Positions 1 through 8,877 of a stretch of DNA of 64,000 nucleotides are shown one piece after another. Source of the stretch: Tectiglobus sp965215755 (GTDB lineage Bacteria; Pseudomonadota; Alphaproteobacteria; Rhizobiales; Hyphomicrobiaceae); NCBI GenBank assembly GCA_965215755.1, contig OZ244119.1, positions 6,014,001-6,078,000 on the forward strand. Direction: 5' to 3'. Positions within the stretch are counted from its first letter, which is position 1. Each line of letters opens with the position of its first letter. The translations under genes were made by a program, and so were the position numbers. A model generated the notes under the pieces. It ran no database searches, was not told where the DNA came from, and saw only the letters and a list, made by a program, of their open reading frames with translations.

Positions 1-135
1 CACGAAAGCCTCAACAACGTGACGCCCGCAGACGTCTACTTCGGTCGTAACAAGATCATCTTGCTGGAGAGAGAAAGGATCAAACGAAAGACATTCGAAA
101 CACGGCGCTTGCAACATCGCAACGCCGTAGCATAA
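1..135 (+). CDS. IS3-family transposase OrfB, C-terminal 44 residues (5' end outside window)
   Basis: In frame 1 the sequence encodes the last 44 residues of a DDE (rve-type) transposase, from HESLNNVTPADVYFGR to QHRNAVA and a TAA stop. By eye it is identical to the C-terminus of the complete transposase at 51385-52365. The catalytic core lies upstream of the window start. Nothing in this fragment suggests loss of function, but activity cannot be judged from it. Confidence 0.9.
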   Translation, partial: HESLNNVTPADVYFGRNKIILLERERIKRKTFETRRLQHRNAVA

Positions 136-207
136 CTTTGAAAACGATGAGCCAATCACTCGCTTAGATCAAACGCTCAACTGTTCCAGATTATGTGACG
201 ACGGACA
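1..207 (+). mobile_element. IS3-family element, right-end fragment
   Basis: This is the right end of the insertion sequence that is complete at 51313-52811 in the opposite orientation. It carries the last codons of the transposase and ends in a terminal inverted repeat whose outward strand begins TGTCCGTCGTCAC. The left part lies outside the window. Its end sits inside the reading frame of the SpvB/VCBS protein on the minus strand, so the insertion truncated that gene. Together with the copies at 51.1-54.1 kb it brackets 208-51127 with right ends facing inward. Confidence 0.9.
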
Positions 208-2337
208 TTCAGACGGCCCTGTATTCACATATGCCTTCCGGGCATCGCCAACGAAGTCAGCCAGTCCGTCACCGTTAATGTCTGCAAGTCGAGTTCCAAC
301 AGCATCATCTGCATTGGTGAGTTCGTAACTCTCACCAGTATCACTGGTGAGGAAATCTTCCCATCGATCTTCTACTCGCTCCCAACCAGCGCCAGTGTTG
401 AGGTGAACATAGGTATCCCACTCACTGGCCATTACCGGATTGCGATGGTGAATAACTCGATCCGGTAGACCGTCACCGTTTAAGTCGGCGAACTGGGCGT
501 AATCGTCACCGCCAAAGCTACTGAGGCTCCATGTACCGTCGAGCTCGAAGGTGGAACCTGTATTCAAATACACCTGCCGAGCATCACCAACGAAGTCAGT
601 TAGTCCATCACCGTTGATGTCTGCCAATCGACCTCCAACAGCATCTTCGTCATGAGTGAGCGGGTAACTCTCACCAGTATCACTGGTGAGGAAATCTTCC
701 CATCGGTCATATACTTGTTCCCAACCATCTCCGGTGTTCAGGTGAACAAACGTATCCCATTCACTAGCCATTTGCGGATCATGATGGTGGATAATTCGAT
801 CTGGCAAACCATCGCCGTTTAAGTCAGCGAACTGCGCGTGATCATCATCAGAGAAGCTAGCCAAGTTCCATGAACTGTCCAACTCGAAGGTGGAGCCTGT
901 ATTCAAATACACCCGTCGGGCATCACCAACGAAGTCAGCCAGTCCGTCACCGTTAATGTCTGCAAGTCGAGTTCCAACAGCATCATCTGCATTGGTGAGT
1001 TCGTAACTCTCACCAGTATCACTGGTGAGGAAATCTTCCCATCGATCTTCTACTCGCTCCCAACCAGCGCCAGTGTTGAGGTGAACATAGGTATCCCACT
1101 CACTGGCCATTACCGGATTGCGATGGTGAATAACTCGATCCGGTAGACCGTCACCGTTTAAGTCGGCGAACTGGGCGTAATCGTCACCGCCAAAGCTACT
1201 GAGGCTCCATGTACCGTCGAGCTCGAAGGTGGAGCTCTCAACTGCCTCGGATTCAAAGCGTCGTACTTGCTCAGTCTCAATCACACCATTCCTGTACGCT
1301 GCATGCGCTATCTCACGTACAACGTCGTCAGTTGCATCAAGTGAATAAGAAGTCGATCTACTTCCCTCGACTAAGGCATCAATGCCGCTCACACGGTAGT
1401 TGGTCTCTACTCGGAAGCCTGGCGCGTACGATACAGCTAGGTTCGTTGCGGCTTCTCGGACAAAGACAACTTCGTAGATGTCGCTGTACCCAATACTCGC
1501 AGGGTAGATTTGGTTTTCGTCTCTAAAATAGCTGTACGTGATCGTGTTGCCGTTTAGGTCTTCAACTTTTTCAAGGTACCACGTATGAATTTCGCCCAAA
1601 TCATCGCTGTTGTCTCTTCGACTTGTAGTGGTGGCACCAAACGTGTACGTCACCCCTTGTTTATCAATCATTACCCAAGTGTCGTTCGTGAACTCATAGT
1701 ACAAGTGCTCACCTGACCGCACCTTCGCTCTATACGTACCACTAGCAACCTCAACCAACTCTCCTGACACACTCGAAAAGAAGTATGGGCTCGAACTGTC
1801 GTAAAGATATTCCACGCCCTCCCTATTCTCTCGTTCGATGTATGGAATATCAATCGACCAACCAAAACCGAACACACCGATCGTATCAGCTCGCTGTGAG
1901 TGGGAGTACAGGTTGTGCCTTGGTGTCAGTCCGCGAGGACTCTCCGGCACCACTATTGGGTATTCATACGTCAGTGCGCCCGTCTGTGTATTTACAAAAT
2001 CAGTAGCCGAGCGTTGGTCAATTTCTTGGCGCGTTGTGTTCTCGTATGTCGGAAGCGGATCTTCTTCGCTGGCCAACCCGGCTTCAGGAATGACATCCTC
2101 TATAGCTTCTATGTCTGTCGGATCGGCTTCGTCAGCTACAGGGTCAGTATCTGTAGTGTCTTCCGAATTAGTCGTGTCAGTTTCGACTATTTCAGCGATT
2201 GGTTCAGTCAGGACTGTTTCGGTGCTGCTACCAGATGATGATTCGGAAGTTTCTTCTTGAGCCTCTACCAGACCGGCGGGGATTGCGAGTAATAGAATAG
2301 TTAGCGCGGTAATCCCTTTCTTTATAAACGATTTCAT
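169..2337 (-). pseudogene. Exported SpvB/Rhs-like protein with FG-GAP repeats, 3' end truncated by IS3
   Basis: The ATG at 2337 is chosen because it starts a clear signal peptide (K-rich start, hydrophobic ITALTILLLAIPAGL, cleavage after VEA about residue 26); an upstream in-frame ATG at 2499 would bury it. A Thr/Ser/Glu/Asp-rich linker (about 27-90) follows, then a SpvB/TcdB-like region (about 95-370, with NTQTGALTYEYPI and FGFGWSIDIP), then three 114-residue FG-GAP/VCBS repeats carrying calcium-loop motifs DLNGDGLPD and DINGDGLADF. From position 207 the frame reads into IS3 and adds about 12 foreign residues, so about 710 native residues remain. Family knowledge: such N-termini precede Rhs-type repeats and toxin tips, which would be lost here. 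A surface or toxin-delivery role is inference. Confidence 0.75.
210..1237. repeat. Three 342-bp in-frame tandem repeats in the SpvB/VCBS gene
   Basis: Three consecutive units of 342 bp (114 codons) begin near 1235, 893 and 551 on the minus strand. Each starts with STFELD and contains the DLNGDG and DINGDG calcium-binding loops. The first and third units are almost identical at the DNA level, whereas the middle one has diverged. That pattern fits recent duplication or gene conversion skipping one unit. Confidence 0.85.
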
Positions 2338-2914
2338 AAAATTTTTATTATTGTGAATAAAGCGAAAATAAAAACCTACATATAGTAGGTCTGAACGTCC
2401 CCCTATTGTAACGAAGCAGTCAAAAGAAAAACCGCCAGCAAAGAACACGCGGTTATCTTGCGCTCCATGATTCCAGCCATACGGTTGCATGGCGGACATA
2501 CATTAAAATATTTTTCTGCACCCATACTCTGTTCGTCTTACACTACTAACGATTGCGGAGAAGTCGGTGTTTGAGCAGAAACATAGAAGTGAGTTGTGTG
2601 TGGTTCACTAGTCTCAAGATGAGACGCTGTCCGCTCGCCTTTGCCTGAACGCAAAAAGCCCGGCACCAAGAGAGACCTCCCGAGAGAGAATCTCCTACAC
2701 AAGTTTCCCTATGCAACCACACGCGGCCCTGATGACGGGTTTTTAATTCGCGTGTGGGTTCAACCATACCGCGGTGCGGGTTAGGTCATGGATTCATTAT
2801 ACATGGTGCAGAAATTATACAAGTGGACGTATGTATACAAATTTGATCCACTACACGCACTGCAAGGATATACTTACCAAATAAAGCGCAATTAAAGCCG
2901 TTGCTCTGCCGGCA
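2338..2914. other. Intergenic stretch with inverted repeat, no gene recognised
   Basis: I see no convincing gene in these 577 bases; the short open frames lack start signals and plausible protein composition. The stretch must hold the promoter of the minus-strand exported protein. Arms CCACACGCG (2717-2725) and CGCGTGTGG (2749-2757) form a perfect 9-bp inverted repeat around a 23-base loop containing a T-run. It could be a terminator or a structured leader. Confidence 0.5.
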
Positions 2915-3124
2915 TCAATGACGAGTTGGAGGTATCTTCTCGGCCGTGCATCGCTTCGATGTAAACGTACCAGGCACACCCTTAACCCAATACCGTTCTG
3001 TATATTCCTTGACGACGAGATCGTACTTTTCGTGCAGCTTGATCACCACCTCGACTATCTCGGTCTTCATTTCCGCACACTCCACACAATAAACGTGACC
3101 GACACCACGGATGATGTCGGTCAT
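2915..3124 (-). CDS. Small hypothetical protein, 69 aa
   Basis: The ATG at 3124 is preceded by a good ribosome-binding site (GAGGAGAT, about 9 bases upstream) and follows the 100-aa gene upstream by only 32 bases, so the two are probably co-transcribed. The product is short, mixed charged and hydrophobic, with a Cys-x2-Cys pair near the N-terminus (VYCVEC) and one later Cys, perhaps a small metal site. No signal peptide or membrane segment is visible. I do not recognise the family. It belongs to the AT-richer backbone, not to the catabolic block that starts after 3.8 kb. Confidence 0.55.
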   Translation of the reverse strand: MTDIIRGVGHVYCVECAEMKTEIVEVVIKLHEKYDLVVKEYTERYWVKGVPGTFTSKRCTAEKIPPTRH

Positions 3125-3156
3125 AGTTCGTTACATATCTCCTCAACTGGAATGTG

Positions 3157-3459
3157 TCAGCTTTCGTTCGGTCGGCTCACCGTCACCATTTCGGGTTTCA
3201 TGGTCTCGATAACGTTGACCACGTCGTCCACTTCCTGACGGTTCAACCACATCGATTGTTGCGTCCATTCACCATCGACTTTGTAGCTCCGTTCGAGCTT
3301 GAGGTTGTAGGCGTCGTATTGATCTCCATCGTCGCCCTCCTTCCTTTCAATCCAAAGAGCCAGTTTGACTCTTCCAGACTTAACCTGCACCACCGGTTTG
3401 TTGCCTTTCGACTGTTCAGTCGGCGCGCCTTGCGCCTTCTTCGAGCGTGCTGTTGTCAT
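3157..3459 (-). CDS. Conserved small hypothetical protein, 100 aa
   Basis: The start at 3459 has a strong ribosome-binding site (AAAGGAG). After a basic, low-complexity N-terminus (residues 1-25) comes a compact beta-rich segment, with VKLALWIERKEG and YNLKLERSYKVDGEWTQQ, then a helix ending VNVIETMK. This pattern (K-L-A-L-W ... L-E-R-S-Y-K ... G-E-W) occurs in short conserved proteins on mobile elements; some resemble small nucleic-acid-binding folds, but that is only an impression. It shares style, though not obvious sequence, with the 79-aa protein at 48332-48571. The two 69- and 100-aa genes form a likely operon. Confidence 0.65.
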   Translation of the reverse strand: MTTARSKKAQGAPTEQSKGNKPVVQVKSGRVKLALWIERKEGDDGDQYDAYNLKLERSYKVDGEWTQQSMWLNRQEVDDVVNVIETMKPEMVTVSRPNES

Positions 3460-3564
3460 TGGCAGTACTCCTTTCTGCCGGGATAGAACTAGGGATCTAT
3501 GTAACGCTCGAAGTATACATTTATATATATTTTTCAGTAGTTTACGGATTCGTAGTTTTATTGT

Positions 3565-3600
3565 AATGCGACTGCTAATGTGACTGCTAATGTGACTGCT
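3565..3600. repeat. Three tandem 12-bp repeats
   Basis: Three direct copies of AATGYGACTGCT follow each other without spacers, upstream of the minus-strand operon starting at 3459. Tandem 12-mers in such a place may be protein-binding sites (iteron-like) or simple slippage products. I cannot tell which. Confidence 0.7.
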
Positions 3601-3730
3601 GATACTGGTGTTTAGTGGGGCGATGCCCCTTCCCTTTCGGTCAGGGTCGGGCTCTAGTCGCTAAGTAGCGACCGGAACCTCTTGGCCCGAGCGAAGAGTT
3701 CGGACCAACAGTTTCCGCCCGTTCGGGTCA

Positions 3731-3808
3731 CGATCCCTCACGCACTCCATGCCCTCGCACTCACGCATCACTACAAACACCCACACAAAGAAAAGGGACG
3801 GCCCCGAA
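3731..3808. repeat. Diverged direct repeat, copy 1 (see 37771-37847)
   Basis: From CGATCCCTCAC to GGGACGGCCCCGAA this stretch aligns with 37771-37847 at roughly four identical bases in five. In the second copy the sequence continues into the second arm of a terminator hairpin; here it breaks off directly after CCCCGAA. The two copies, in the same orientation, bracket the GC-rich catabolic segment and may mark the edges of the insertion into the backbone. Confidence 0.65.
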
Positions 3809-3931
3809 TCAGGCGTGCGATGCTCCTTCCGTCCGCTTCAACCGAACAGCAGACATGCCCCTACAGAATTCTATGTTGCGCTTTTGACACCCGTGATCTG
3901 ACTGTCCGGAAACGCAATCGACGCAAAGTCC

Positions 3932-5603
3932 AGAGGCTGTGTGAAAACATAGCCCGGCGATCATGATATTCTTGCTTCATTGATTCTCAGCAGGGGCAGA
4001 TCATGAAGCGGTTCATCGAAGGTTCTGATCGCAGTCAGGCAACGCTATTTCCTGAAAGGCTGGATGACTACGTCGGCGCTGACAATCCGGTTCGCGCGAT
4101 TGATGCCTTCGTTGATGCACTGGATCTGAGTGGGCTTGGCTTCGATGTCGTGCCGGAAGCGACGGGCCGGCCGGGCTATCATCCGGCGACGATGCTCAAG
4201 ATCTACGTCTATGGTTACCTCAATCAGGTTCAGTCGTCGCGTCGCCTGGAGCGCGAGTGCGGTCGCAATGTCGAGCTGATCTGGTTGACCGGTTCACTGA
4301 AGCCCGACTTCAAAACCATTGCTGATTTCCGCAAGGACAACGGGCCGGCGATCCGCAACGTATGCCGGCGGTTTGTTTCGCTGTGCCGTGACATCAATCT
4401 GCTCAACAGTAACAGCGTTGCCATCGACGGCAGCAAATTCAAGGCGGTGAACGCAAAGGCCAAGAATTTTACGCGCGAGAAACTGCGCAAGCGCTTCAAA
4501 GAGATTGATGAACGCATTCGGCGCTATCTGTCAGAACTCGATCGCGCCGACGACGTGCATTCTACAACCGGCATGCCGGTCAGCGACGCGCAGATCAAGC
4601 GTATTGTCGACAAAGTAGCTTGGCTTAAGAAGGAAGCCGACAAACTCAATGAGGTCCAAGCCGAGATGCACCGGACAGGCGCCAACCAGATCTCGGAAAC
4701 GGACCCGGATGCACGCTCCATGGCGACCACCAGCCGGCATCCCCGCGTCGTTGGTTACAATGTACAAAGTGCGGTCGAGACCGAGCATCACCTCATCGTT
4801 GCTCACGAGGTCACCAACATCGGAACGGACCGCAACGCCCTCTCAGACATGGCCAATCAGGCGCGTGACGCACTCGGCGTCGAGAAGCTCAATGCCGTTG
4901 CCGACAAGGGCTATTACAAGGGCGAGGAGATCGTTGCTTGTGAAGATGACGACATTACAGTCACGCTACCTAAGGTGACGACATCGAATGCCAAGGCGCG
5001 CGGACGGTTCGATCGCAGCGCCTTCATCTATGACGCCGAACAGGATCTGTATGTTTGTCCGGCAGGCCAGCATCTCACACCGCGCATGACGCGGCAGGAA
5101 GACGGCAAGGTTCTTCATCGCTATTGGACGACCTCTTGCGAGACATGCCCGGTCAAGCACCACTGCACGCCGAGCAAAGAGCGCCGTATATCGCGGTGGG
5201 AACACGAAGATATTCTGGATCGCGTCCAACAGCGCCTCGAAGACAATCCCGATAAGATGTCTCTGCGCCGGCAAACGGTCGAGCATCCCTTCGGCACGAT
5301 CAAAGCCTGGATGGGTGCAACGCACTTCAAGATGCGAACGCTCAGACACGTTGCCACCGAGATGGCGCTCCATGTCCTGGCCTACAACATGATGCGCGTG
5401 ATCTCGATTGTCGGCGTACCAGAGTTGGTCAAGGCCATACGGGCCTTTTTATCGTGGTTCGCGGCAACCATCCTCCAGGATAACGTCTTCTGCCAGAGGC
5501 AAGAAAGCTTTCAAGCGATTTGAAGCGAAAAACCCAAATCGCTGCACACCTCATGCATTGCTTGAGCAAAAGCACGAAACAGAGGCGTTCTCACACACCC
5601 TCT
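3932..5603 (+). mobile_element. IS1182-family insertion sequence
   Basis: The element holds one transposase gene between imperfect terminal inverted repeats: left AGAGGCTGTGTGAAAAC at 3932-3948, and right (reverse complement of 5587-5603) AGAGGGTGTGTGAGAAC, 15 of 17 matching. The exact outer ends are uncertain by a few bases, and I see no convincing target-site duplication, so one flank may have been rearranged. It stands at the left border of the catabolic block. Confidence 0.8.
4003..5523 (+). CDS. IS1182-family transposase, 506 aa
   Basis: Full-length DDE-type transposase. The N-terminal region (about 1-110) has the family pattern with FIEGSDRSQATLFPERLDDY and GRPGYHPATMLKIYVYGYL. The catalytic core follows (VAIDGSKFKAVNAK, first Asp about residue 142; Asp in VADKGYYKG about 304; a late Glu in QTVEHPFGTIKAW). 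A Cys-rich zinc knuckle sits between the second and third acids (CPAGQH, CETCPVKHHC). The ATG at 4003 follows the ribosome-binding-like CAGGGGCAG. No frameshift or stop interrupts it, so it is potentially active. Confidence 0.93.
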   Translation: MKRFIEGSDRSQATLFPERLDDYVGADNPVRAIDAFVDALDLSGLGFDVVPEATGRPGYHPATMLKIYVYGYLNQVQSSRRLERECGRNVELIWLTGSLKPDFKTIADFRKDNGPAIRNVCRRFVSLCRDINLLNSNSVAIDGSKFKAVNAKAKNFTREKLRKRFKEIDERIRRYLSELDRADDVHSTTGMPVSDAQIKRIVDKVAWLKKEADKLNEVQAEMHRTGANQISETDPDARSMATTSRHPRVVGYNVQSAVETEHHLIVAHEVTNIGTDRNALSDMANQARDALGVEKLNAVADKGYYKGEEIVACEDDDITVTLPKVTTSNAKARGRFDRSAFIYDAEQDLYVCPAGQHLTPRMTRQEDGKVLHRYWTTSCETCPVKHHCTPSKERRISRWEHEDILDRVQQRLEDNPDKMSLRRQTVEHPFGTIKAWMGATHFKMRTLRHVATEMALHVLAYNMMRVISIVGVPELVKAIRAFLSWFAATILQDNVFCQRQESFQAI

Positions 5604-5924
5604 CCACCAAGCCGACATTATCGTCAAGAATTGTATCAGACGCCCATTGAAATTTGCGTCTTCGCTATTGACTCGAATCCGGCCGATGGCCCGGTGCGCG
5701 GGTTTCCGCTACCGGACAAGTGACTACGTTGCGCCAATGCCTGAACCGCCGGTCGATTCTACGACTACTTCGTATGATCGGCCACCGCGATACGGCTCGA
5801 GAAATCTTGCTCCTTCCCGTGTCTGCCCAAATTTTTTGTTCTCCCGGATGTAGGTTCCCGACCGGCGGTCCAGTGAGTTTCATAAGAGTTTAGTGGCAAC
5901 AACGTATTCGTATTAGCATTGCAG
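5604..5924. other. Intergenic, no gene seen
   Basis: These 321 bases between the IS1182 end and the first catabolic gene contain only short overlapping open frames without credible protein composition or start signals. I see no clear repeat or hairpin. Confidence 0.5.
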
Positions 5925-6377
5925 TCAAACTGGATTGGCGCTGCGATATCCTGGCAATTCGTTCAGAGGCAATCGACTTCGCACGAATTTGCCGGAAGCC
6001 CTGCCAACTTCGTTTCCCTTATCGTTAAGTGCGACGGCCTCAATAATGATATTCGACTCATTCTGTTCGACAACTTTGGCCTTTGCGCGAATGCATCCCT
6101 TGGAAACCGGCCTGAGGAATTCCGTCGAAAAGCCGGCCGTGACAACGCAGTAGTCGTTGACGAGAGAATTGGCTGCAAGCATAGCAGCATTGTCGAGTGC
6201 CAGGAAGTACAACGCCCCGTGCACAGCGCCCGCGCCGTGAAATAGGTCTTCTGTAATCGTGAGTTGAAACTCTCCCCTTCCTTCGCCAACTCTAACAGAG
6301 CAGTCAAACTTTTGAACAAACGGTGCGCTCAACATCAGCTGCTCAAGAGCCTTGTAATGTTCTTTCATTTTTCTCAT
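5925..6377 (-). CDS. PaaI-type hotdog-fold acyl-CoA thioesterase
   Basis: A single hotdog domain of 150 residues with the PaaI/YdiI-type signature: G-A-x-H-G-A-L-Y-F-L-A-L-D-N-A-A (about residues 49-65, central helix), followed by strands ending LRPVSKGCIRAKAKVVEQ. Family members hydrolyse acyl- or aryl-CoA esters in the cytoplasm, rescuing CoA trapped in dead-end intermediates. It lies about 670 bases beyond the end of the long minus-strand operon and in the same direction, so it may have its own promoter. The start is 6377 or the ATG three codons later (6368). Substrate is unknown; an alicyclic acyl-CoA is likely from context. Confidence 0.85.
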   Translation of the reverse strand: MRKMKEHYKALEQLMLSAPFVQKFDCSVRVGEGRGEFQLTITEDLFHGAGAVHGALYFLALDNAAMLAANSLVNDYCVVTAGFSTEFLRPVSKGCIRAKAKVVEQNESNIIIEAVALNDKGNEVGRASGKFVRSRLPLNELPGYRSANPV

Positions 6378-7043
6378 ACCGATCTTCTTGCAGTTTCTAG
6401 TTTATCGCGTGCAATCATCGCAAATCCGGTTGAGCTACGTTTGATTGATTAAGCAAGCTCAGCGCAGATGAGTGACAAAGCGAAGGGTACGTAGGACCAA
6501 TCCGGCTGTCGTTTGCCTAGTTTGGCATCCACAAGGATTGTATTATGGGTCGCAAATTATCGACGGTCCAAGTGTGCCGCTATTCCCCGACGATAGGTGC
6601 GCTCCGCCGCTTTGTGCTTGTCAAGCTCTTGGCCCTACCGGCCATCCTCACCAAAAATTCGTAAATGCTTTCGACCAATGCGTTGGCTGAGCTTCCGATA
6701 TTAGAAGTCCTTGCGGCCTGAATACCTCGCGAGGCGGTGCAGACCGGATTACTCTGCACCTCAACGGAAAGCTAAAGCGCCAACCTGGGCCGTGCACGGC
6801 TCCAGATCGAGTGTCGGTCAACAGATTTGGGTCATGTGAGACGAAGCTCGCTGACCACAAGGCAGAACCAGGAGACCGCCCTGTAGATCAGCTTGGTATC
6901 GGTCGGAAGCGCAATAGAATTCGGCTGAACCGTGGTATGGACACACCGGACCTGCCAAAAAGCTCAGAGGGCGCAAGACCCAAGCTGCCTCGTCAGAGGA
7001 TATTGGGAGCACTCCACCCTTGCTTTCTGATCGTTGGGGGTGT
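6378..7043. other. 666-base gap, no convincing gene
   Basis: Several short open frames occur on both strands, but none has a ribosome-binding site together with recognisable protein sequence. On the minus strand one stretch reads like a degraded coding segment (SANALVESIYEFLVRMAG near 6660) without identifiable family. The region may be decayed gene or transposon debris between the thioesterase and the flavin monooxygenase. Confidence 0.4.
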
Positions 7044-8870
7044 TCAGGCCACCAGTTCCATCGGCGGCGCGACTTCTATGTCCAGTTTGCGGCTCAACAG
7101 GCCGACCTCACACGCCTTGATCTGCAGGGCGAGGTATTTCGAGAAGATCCGAACGTGTGGAAGTCCGCCACCGACGAACCACAGGCCTGGCTGCGGCGTG
7201 CGGCACCACATATTGCGCAATTCACCGCCCTTGTCGAACCCCCAGACCGGGCCGATGCGATCGGCGACTTCATCACCAAGGAAGTGACGCACAACCTCTT
7301 GCTGGTTCTTGTACCCGGTGGCGGCGACAATGACGTCCGCTTCCAAAACGCTGCCATCCTTTAGCAGCAGGCCATTCGCGACGGCTTTGTCGATGTTCTC
7401 ATGCTGGAGTAGTTTTATCTTGCCGTCGATGATGAGTTCCGAGGCGCCGACGTTGAAGTAGTAGCCGCCGCCGCGCCGCAGATATTTCATTTGATAGCCA
7501 GTATCATCCGGCTCGCCGTTATCGAGCTTGAAGCCGCGGGCCTCAAGGCCCTTGAGCAGTTCCGTATCGGCTTGCTGGCAGGCAGCTGCCGTTTGCTGAT
7601 AGGACTTCACAAGTACGGGGTAAGGCGCGGCGGTCGCGAGTAAATCGCACTGTTCGATGGACCCTCCGTCCTGGTAGATGTCATAGATCCGTTGTGCTTC
7701 CTTGATGCTGACGACAAGCGTCGAGTTGCGCTGGACCATTGTCGTATCGACGCCGGATTTGCATAGATCATGCGCAACGTCGTGGCCGCTGTTGCCGGTG
7801 CCCAGGACAATGCCCTTTCCGCGCTTCCATTTGGCGCCGGAATCGTATGCACTCGAGTGCAATAGTTCACCCTTGTAGTCACCCAGCCCTGGCAGGTCTG
7901 GCATAATCGGGATGGCGCTCACACCCGTTGCAAAGATGACATGGCCGGGGCGCAGAATGCGCTCGCTGCCATCGCCCCGGTGCACCTTGAGCGTCCAGCG
8001 GTCGGTTGCTTCATCATAGCTACCACCTGTGAACTCCGTGGAGGTCCAGATGTTGATCTCCATGGTGTCGGCGTAGAATTCCAGCCAGTTCGCGATCTTG
8101 TCCCGCGGAATGAAGACGGGATAGTTCTCCGGAAACGGCAAATACGGCATGTCGTCTACGAACACCTCATTGTGCAGCACGAGGTTGTGGTAGCGCCTGC
8201 GCCAGGCATCGCCGACACGCTCATGCTTGTCGACAACCAACGTATCGACGCCCAGGACATTGAGACAGGCTGCAATGCCCAGGCCGGACTGGCTGCCGCC
8301 GATCACGACGACGGCCGGTTCCCGGTCTTCGTACGCGATCTGCTTCCTGCGAACGTCCATCCAGTTCTCGGAGCCGAATCCTCCGGACCATTCTTCACCG
8401 CGCGGGCGGCGCGCGCCGATCTGCTGCTCGTGCCCCTTGATCTCGTTCAGTGCCGTCAGGAGCACCCAGGCTGAGAACTTCGTCGGGTCCTGCGAAGTCG
8501 GCAGGAGCCTGAGAACACCGCTGGCCTGGCCGGTCTCCGTCTCGAACCTTATGGTTGCTTCGATCGTGTCGACTCCGGCCCGCTTGACCCGATGTGGAGG
8601 GGTGTGATTCTCATTGATGCGGAAGTTGCGAGGCTTGGCCGAAGCCGCGAGCTCTACCAACTCGCCCGCAATCGCATCGCGGCCGCTGAATGTGCGCAAA
8701 TGCCAGGTGAGGGCTACGAGGTCACGCCAGTGACAGTCATCGTTGAACAACTCGGCCAACCTGGACGCGTTGGGCTTGGCCAGGGCTGCTTCAAAGTCTT
8801 CGAGCCAAGCGGCGACTTGGTCGCTGGGATTCGCTGCTGCATCTCGATCTGTCATAGTCTCTCGTCTCAT
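7044..8870 (-). CDS. Flavin-containing monooxygenase with N-terminal NTF2-like domain, 608 aa
   Basis: Residues about 15-150 form an NTF2/SnoaL-like domain. From about 188 a class B flavin monooxygenase follows: FAD Rossmann motif VVIGGSQSG (about 188-196), NADPH-site glycine motif VLGTGNSGHD (about 355), and the late FMO motif VIVAATGYKNQ (about 523). The protein should use NADPH, FAD and O2 to hydroxylate or Baeyer-Villiger-oxidise a substrate; the classical BVMO fingerprint FxGxxxHxxxW is not evident, so hydroxylation is equally possible. It is the last gene of the long operon, 7 bases after the NMO gene. Start is 8870, or 8855 (MTDRDAAANP). Confidence 0.88.
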   Translation of the reverse strand: MRRETMTDRDAAANPSDQVAAWLEDFEAALAKPNASRLAELFNDDCHWRDLVALTWHLRTFSGRDAIAGELVELAASAKPRNFRINENHTPPHRVKRAGVDTIEATIRFETETGQASGVLRLLPTSQDPTKFSAWVLLTALNEIKGHEQQIGARRPRGEEWSGGFGSENWMDVRRKQIAYEDREPAVVVIGGSQSGLGIAACLNVLGVDTLVVDKHERVGDAWRRRYHNLVLHNEVFVDDMPYLPFPENYPVFIPRDKIANWLEFYADTMEINIWTSTEFTGGSYDEATDRWTLKVHRGDGSERILRPGHVIFATGVSAIPIMPDLPGLGDYKGELLHSSAYDSGAKWKRGKGIVLGTGNSGHDVAHDLCKSGVDTTMVQRNSTLVVSIKEAQRIYDIYQDGGSIEQCDLLATAAPYPVLVKSYQQTAAACQQADTELLKGLEARGFKLDNGEPDDTGYQMKYLRRGGGYYFNVGASELIIDGKIKLLQHENIDKAVANGLLLKDGSVLEADVIVAATGYKNQQEVVRHFLGDEVADRIGPVWGFDKGGELRNMWCRTPQPGLWFVGGGLPHVRIFSKYLALQIKACEVGLLSRKLDIEVAPPMELVA

Positions 8871-8877
8871 TGTTTAT

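Noticed and set aside
3565..3600. CRISPR-like repetition
   Set aside because: Three 12-bp units without spacers are a simple tandem repeat. No array with regular spacers and no cas genes were seen anywhere in the window.
6811..7287. Plus-strand open frame of 158 codons at the end of the FMO gene
   Set aside because: It largely overlaps the well-supported FMO gene on the other strand and has arginine/proline-rich composition typical of shadow frames.
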